Made by a program: the position numbers and the translations under genes
The notes under the pieces: generated by a model
The model's input: the letters and a program-made list of their open reading frames with translations, nothing else
Databases searched by the model: none
Told to the model about the DNA's origin: nothing
Origin: Saururus chinensis
Taxonomy: Eukaryota; Streptophyta; Magnoliopsida; Piperales; Saururaceae
Assembly: GCA_035235625.1 (NCBI GenBank)
Contig: CP141142.1
Span: forward strand, 23,260,995 to 23,324,994
Direction: 5' to 3'
Length of the DNA: 64,000 bases
In this document: positions 58,571 to 64,000 of the stretch, piece by piece
Layout: each line of letters opens with the position of its first letter
How positions within the stretch are numbered: the stretch's first letter is position 1

Positions 58571-60040
58571 CTCTTTTAGGGTGGAGGAGGAGGAAAAATT
58601 TTAAACGAAACTCGAAGCCAATACGGCACTGACCATCATACATAATACATATGACTATAACATGCATCAAATGGTTAGAGTTTCATTCACGCATGTACGC
58701 ATGTCTGATTAGTCAACTATATCCATCTTAAATTTTTAGGGACAACACCTATACAACAAATGCTAAAAAAAATGGCATTAAAAAATTTAAAAATAATATC
58801 AAGCATATATCTGTAACATCAAAAAACACAATCATAATACCAATATTTGGCAACAAGTAACTATAAAATACACGGTATATCCCACACATCCAATTTTCAA
58901 AGTCTAAAGTAGAATAATCCTTATATGGCAACCATATAAAAGAACTGCATAAAAAAATACTCTACGCATATAAAAAAACTCCAGCAGATATAATAATACC
59001 CCTATCTTATTATAAACAAATTATGCAAGACATAATGAAATATACATCAATTTTTTTGAACCAAGCATCATCTCGTAAAGTGGATCTAAAAACCATAGAC
59101 AAAAACGCAGCAAAACACACCGCCATTTGCAAAACACCATAGAAAACCAAATGGCCACATGAACTAAAATAATTCTTACCAAAGCAATGAATAACCTAGA
59201 AAATCTATATCGGAAACTTTTAACCAATAATCTAAAAGCTCAATATCCTACATGTATAACACAACAATAAATAACATAATTCCAAATTTGAAAACTAACT
59301 ACATACCACATTTGTTGTCATGAACTACACAAAATTGAGCAAATAGAAACGAGTTTCAAAATCTCCCAACTACGAAATGGTAACGGCCGAATATAGTTTG
59401 GTTCCTCTCATTATTTGACAACAAAGACTATAATTTCTGTGGTCCAAATTTCCACTTACCTACAAAATAAAAATCTATAAAATGCGACAATTAGTATCTA
59501 TAATATTGCAGATCACATAAAACAGTAACCCCAATATCGCTCATGAGCACAAGAAAATAATATTTGAATGGAAACTACCATTCGGGCACAACAATGACAC
59601 GACTCCTTATAAAAAAAATATAGCTACACTTCAAATTTAAAGCTTACACTTATATATCAATAGCTCTAAATAACCACTCAAAAAAACACTAAATATCATA
59701 AGATACAACCCAAATCCTAGAATTACCATTAACAAAATAAACTTAACAAGAAGTCACGAGGAACACTATCATTGCTCGCAAAAATTACAACCACCGAACC
59801 CCAAAAGAGCAACTAAACACATAGGTCATAGACAGTGGGCAGCTGTGAGAGAGGATTTGTGCTAGAAATGGGCCATGCCAAAAATCACTTAAATCTATGT
59901 AAAATTCCATTTATAATGAATGAAGTTGAAAAGGAAGGTTAAAACGTGCACTAATTAAATTGAATGAAGTTGAAAAGGCATGAACAATTTAACACACGAA
60001 GAAAATAAACTTAAAATGCATGAAACGTTTCATTAAAGGC
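58571..60040. other. AT-rich non-coding DNA
   Basis: No gene recognised. Open frames of 60-68 codons at 58,749-58,931 and 59,021-59,227 (minus) are hydrophobic by composition and lack domain signals. Confidence 0.45.
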
Positions 60041-60150
60041 AAGAAACGCCCCCTCTTAAATATAATCTAACTCAAAAGGTAAGAAACGGCCCCCTCTTAA
60101 ATATAATCCAACTCAAAAGGTAAGAAACGCCCCCCTCTTAAATGGTATCC
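60041..60150 (+). repeat. 40-bp tandem repeat, three units
   Basis: 'aagaaacg(c/g)ccccctcttaa' begins at 60,041, 60,081 and 60,122, joined by 'atataatc-aactcaaaaggt'. Nearly identical units. Confidence 0.93.
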
Positions 60151-60870
60151 ATTAACATGCCATAAAGTAATTAAAATAACCTACCAAATAAATCACTACC
60201 CATAAATATCACATTAATTATTGACAACCAATAACAATGTAAATACCAAAACTATCCCCAAAAACAAATCTAAATTACGAACATCACAGTACAAAACCGA
60301 AACATAAGTATGAAGGACATTTTTGTCCAACGTGATAAATTTATTCATCCTCAACAAGTATCATTAATTACTAAGATCCCATACCTTAAATATCCCCAAA
60401 AATTATCCAAAATTACATCAAAACGAGTAGGAAAAGGAGGGATATGAATAGAGGGCATTTTTGTCCACATGTGGCAAAGTGTCTCGGACGCCATTAATTT
60501 TGACCCCAAATTCCCGGGATACCCCTATAAAATATATATAATTAATGAGAAATTAACTACATAACCACGTAAATACTCACTCCTGCATGGCATAAAAGGT
60601 CATTTGCCAGTTGGAAAAAGTCAAACTGGCCGCGGCTCTTTTTATGGAGAGCTAAGGGCATTTTTGTCCAAAAGTGGCAAAGTGTCTCGGACACCATTAA
60701 TTTTAGGCTTAAATACCTGTTATACCCCAGCAGAATACAAATTATTACATAAAACTTCAATTAAGTAAATACGTAAAAACTCATTCCCCTTATGGACGAA
60801 ATTGTAAATCGTACATTAAAAAGTCAAACTAAAGTCAAACTCTCCCCGGCTCTTTTAGGGTGGAGGATTA
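60140..60870 (+). repeat. ~700-bp duplicated block, copy 2, with two dispersed repeat units
   Basis: Partner of 57,880-58,570 at an offset of ~2.26 kb. Repeat units lie at about 60,345-60,600 and 60,650-60,860. It ends in 'ccggctcttttagggtggag', like copy 1. Confidence 0.82.
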
Positions 60871-62290
60871 CATTTGGGAGGTGTTGAATCACCAGGTAAT
60901 TGGAGTGTTGAACAAAATGATATTTCTTACACAAAAATATATATGGGACAAGTAGTCATTTGTTCATATTTTATTTAGTCATTTTCTTCTATCAGATGAC
61001 TAAGTTTTTATTTTTGAGGACATGTAACATGTGAATATAATTATTTTATTTTAGAAGTGATAATAAAAAAACTAGTGAAAAGAAAACTTTATTCAGTGTA
61101 GGGATATATATTCCTTCCTAGCTGCCTTCGTTTATTATCCAAACTTATATTAATGTTTTGTTCGTCCAAAAGCATTTTTAAATTATCTCCTTGTATTGTA
61201 GTGCAGCTGAAGATCTTCGTATATTATCTTTGTTGAAATGAAGGTTTTTTTAGTGTAAACCAGAAAAAAGTTAATTTCGAAAATTGAATATATCTAGATT
61301 CATAATTGCTTCAAATTCAGATTCATATTCAAATTCAAAATGAAATTTGGATAATTGGCTTTTTAGACATTTTAGATGACTTTTTAAATTTAGACTGAAA
61401 TAAAACAAATGGACCCTTGGGATGTTTGGGTTTGGAATTTTTTAGAAACGTAAGTTAAATTTTTTGAATCAATCTATTTAGCATAGAATCAAAATTAAGG
61501 TTGGTAATTAAATTTTTAAAATAAATTTGAGTAAAATTTTAAAATTATTTCTAAAATTTTAAGCTAACATAACTTTCTCTCCCTTGAGATATTTATGTTC
61601 ATTGTATTTTTATGTTCGTATTGTTGAGTCCTATCAAAGAAGACCATGGATAAAGTATCTTACACTTTTAAATAAGGCCCATATATAAATATTACATTTA
61701 TTGAGTCTCAAAATTATATTAAATAGTAATAATTAAAAAATAGCAGAATTCAAAATTCTGAAATGGAAAGTTGGGAGCTGGGTGAAATTACTTTGCGAGG
61801 CGAATGGGCGATTGTGTCAAAATTGAATGAGTCTTCCTTTGTGAATTTTTAATTTTATACTACTTTCACATCTAACCTTAATTTTATTATTTGATGATAA
61901 AATTGCAGTAGAAATTTATACCCAAACAGCCCATAAATATATATATGGCAAAATTTGTATTAATCGAGGTTTATTCCATTGTTTTCTTCGACAGGGTACA
62001 CAAAACCAAACCCCGGTGATGCCTTTCAACCCGCGGCCCGAGCTACTACTCCATTGTAAATCCATAAATACTTTCAACTCGACTCCATAGCTTTTCATGC
62101 TATGCAGATTTACTCACCTTTTTATTTTTTAAAATCTCGATCTTCTTACCGTACACAACAGCAACTCTGTCATGTGCCTACCTCAAGATCAAAACCGTTC
62201 ATGCATCTTCAAATCCATGGTTTCCCAGTATCTTGTTTTGGCCCCAGCCCCCCATAAAATGCAAAACCGGCCAACTCGCCGCCCACCGAA
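60871..62290. other. AT-rich intergenic DNA leading to the intact gene
   Basis: No coding sequence or recognised transposon. From about 61,960 base composition becomes less AT-rich, marking the promoter side of the gene at 62,367. Confidence 0.5.
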
Positions 62291-62297
62291 AACCGTT

Positions 62298-62305
62298 TAT
62301 AAAAA
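62298..62305 (+). promoter_or_regulatory. TATA box of the 94-residue protein gene
   Basis: TATAAAAA, 69 bp upstream of the ATG, giving a predicted leader of ~35-40 nt. Confidence 0.6.
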
Positions 62306-62366
62306 CTGAGCCATCCCTCCCCTACCAGAAAGTTTATCCCCTCCCACCTTAACCACGGTAGTCGTG

Positions 62367-62651
62367 ATGGCCCTTTTGACGCCCAGGAAAAGCAACACCG
62401 AGCCGGAAGTTCTCGTTTCCGAGGATCGGGACACCGAAATCATCCAAAACGCCGTTGTCACGAGCCAGCTCTACCTGAAGTCGGCAAATCCTGCCCAAGC
62501 AATGGACAAAGAGGTGGTCCTCAGGCGTATTCGGCATCGGAAACGGGTGAACCAGCTCCAAAACGCGGTGCAGTCGTTTCTGATTTCTACTCAGCCTTTA
62601 CCCCCAGGAAATGAGAATGGCTGGCTCCATGATGCCTTCTCCGACCCCTGA
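62367..62651 (+). CDS. Small basic protein of unknown function, single exon, 94 aa
   Basis: Start chosen at the ATG at 62,367 (MALLTPRKSN); the upstream GTG is not used in plants. The stop TGA is at 62,649. The frame is uninterrupted, GC-richer than its surroundings, and has a TATA box 69 bp upstream. The N-terminal half is acidic (EPEVLVSEDRDTEII, 12-26). It is followed by a helix-like stretch with Gln/Ala and a strongly basic segment (LRRIRHRKRVNQ, 52-63) that could be a nuclear signal or helix. The end is polar (PPGNENGWLHDAF). No signal peptide or membrane segment. It looks like a short plant protein under coding constraint, but I do not recognise a named family. It is the only coding region here without damage. 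Predicted polyadenylation words (aataaa-like) occur after ~62,930. Confidence 0.75.
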   Translation: MALLTPRKSNTEPEVLVSEDRDTEIIQNAVVTSQLYLKSANPAQAMDKEVVLRRIRHRKRVNQLQNAVQSFLISTQPLPPGNENGWLHDAFSDP

Positions 62652-64000
62652 TCACTTGCCCAAGTTTTCTTTGTGCGCAGCTCAGCTGATGGATTTGTAT
62701 CTGCATCAAATCAAAAGCCATTTTTAGGCTAATGCTCCGACGGCACTTGCCATTGGGAGTGAAAAGTAAATATATGTTTGTAAGTCTGAATGCAAGTGCT
62801 TGCGAGTTTGTCTTTTCTTCCGGGGACATTGTTAGTGAGTAGTGATTACTGTATAAAAAATAACAGTTGTACACTTCCTGTGAGATTCAGATTGCGTCGG
62901 TATCACGCGCTCTAACTAGGAACATGATATTTTCATAATAAAAATATACTTAAACATAGTGTTTTTATTGGGTTGGATAACTAGTCCTATGTTAATGATG
63001 CGTAGGGCTATATGTTACGTCTAATCAAAATATATGAATAAATTTTTGTATGTATTTTTGTTCTGTGAGTATCACAAATATCGACTAAATATCATCCACT
63101 TTCTCACCGGGGAAATTATTTATACATATTACCAAAAACTAAAAAGAATAACTAGTTATAATTAAACTTATTTATATTAATATTGGATAATTTTTAACCA
63201 TAATTATTATTGCCGCAAGGCTCCGAATATGGTACATAAGAGGGTTACTATACATATAAGGAGATTTGTCTCGTATGTTCTATATTTTGGAGCCCTTAGT
63301 CATAGAGCGACTTGTCCCTTTTAAAATTTGATTACATCTAACTTTGAATGGTTACCATGATAACACTTATGACTGGAGTACTGTTGTTACGTCTAAACTA
63401 TATTATGAAGAAATTAAATTCAGATTCGTTTTACTTGCCAATTGTAGTAGACAAAGTCGATCTATAGGGAAAGCCTTGCGTAACAAATAAAAATGTTATG
63501 AAAAAATAAATGAGGAAAAAATTAAAAAAGAAAGAATAGAATAGTATTAAGACAATAAGGAATCAAGAAATCAAGATGAGAAAATACTAAAATATTAAGG
63601 ATCATTGTAATATCTAATGATGTTCTTCATGTATCATGTTCTCTCAATTAGAATTGAATGAAGATTTTATCTAACCGGAAGATATGAATATTAAAATTGA
63701 AATTAAAGATAAAAGATACTTTAGATAAATGAAGGATAAAAATAATTATCTCTTAAAGAATTTTATGTATCCAAATTACAAAAGATAAAAAAGGAGAGTC
63801 TTCAAGCATCTTATGTATCCAAATCACAAAGAAAGAAGAAGAATAATAATATTAAATAAATATTACTTCAAATAAACAATACTTACTTGAAATAATTGAT
63901 GAAATATAAATAGAACTTTATTATATTGTTACAAATCACCTCTAAACTTAACTTGAGAGCTTAGAAAACCATTACAATAAAACTAAAAATACAAAAATAC
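62652..64000. other. 3' flank and AT-rich intergenic DNA
   Basis: No open frame of note. The words 'tgttacgtctaa' (63,013 and 63,385) and 'tatgtatccaaat-acaaa' (63,765 and 63,811) occur twice. A TATA-like 'atataaatagaac' near 63,905 may belong to an element continuing beyond the window, but this cannot be shown. Confidence 0.45.

Noticed and set aside
62364-62366. GTG as start of the 94-residue protein
   Set aside because: Plant nuclear genes start at ATG, and the adjacent ATG at 62,367 fits.
63212-63481. Inverted words CGCAAGGCT / AGCCTTGCG as TIRs of a transposon
   Set aside because: Only 9 bp match, with no wider similarity and no TSD; likely chance.
1-64000. tRNA or rRNA genes
   Set aside because: I saw no cloverleaf with A/B boxes and no rRNA sequence; the only tRNA-related signal is the retrotransposon primer binding site.

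Overview
This window is plant nuclear DNA, almost certainly from a flowering plant. It is AT-rich and built mainly from nested, decayed transposable elements of plant families: Ty1/copia, Ty3/gypsy with a chromodomain-like tail, very long solo LTRs, a Mutator-like element (MULE) and a Helitron. Only one gene looks intact (62,367-62,651). The species cannot be named from sequence alone.

Layout. 1-2,290: decayed copia pol on the minus strand. 2,530-6,650: two plus-strand copia remnants of the same family, the second with an internal 309-bp tandem duplication. 7,695-26,345: a three-level nest. A copia LTR pair with almost no internal region holds a ~4.2-kb solo LTR (7,709-23,858, TSD ATAAG). That solo LTR is split by two sister ~3.3-kb solo LTRs (10,655-13,997 and 14,033-17,324, TSD CTTTA for the second) and by a complete 5.27-kb gypsy element (18,051-23,316, TSD GGATC). 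26,346-28,560: minus-strand gypsy pol remnant. 28,580-33,260: copia LTRs in both orientations around a broken accessory ORF resembling the 'putative plant transposon protein' family.

35,233-43,695 holds two related TIR elements. The small one is a fold-back, non-autonomous element filled with CT/GA repeats. The large one is a 6.87-kb MULE (36,824-43,695) with ~310-bp TIRs, a near-perfect 9-bp TSD and arrays of palindromes in its TIRs. It carries a MURA-type transposase pseudogene and a multi-exon plant-mobile-domain (PMD) pseudogene on the same strand. 43,876 to at least 47,483 is a Helitron remnant with its 3' hairpin-CTAG end and a truncated Rep ORF, split by a 1.73-kb solo LTR (TSD TGTTT) whose U3 carries 37-bp tandem repeats.

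47.5-61 kb is mostly non-coding and full of locally duplicated blocks, including a repeat family of ~250 bp seen five times, around an F-box-type pseudogene (50,810-51,976). The right end has a GC-richer island with a TATA box and a 94-residue unknown protein gene, then AT-rich DNA.

None of the transposon proteins is intact, so the window mainly records past activity: insertion, solo-LTR formation, nesting and mutational decay. The most notable system is the MULE that carries a PMD gene, together with its small relative 0.4 kb away.
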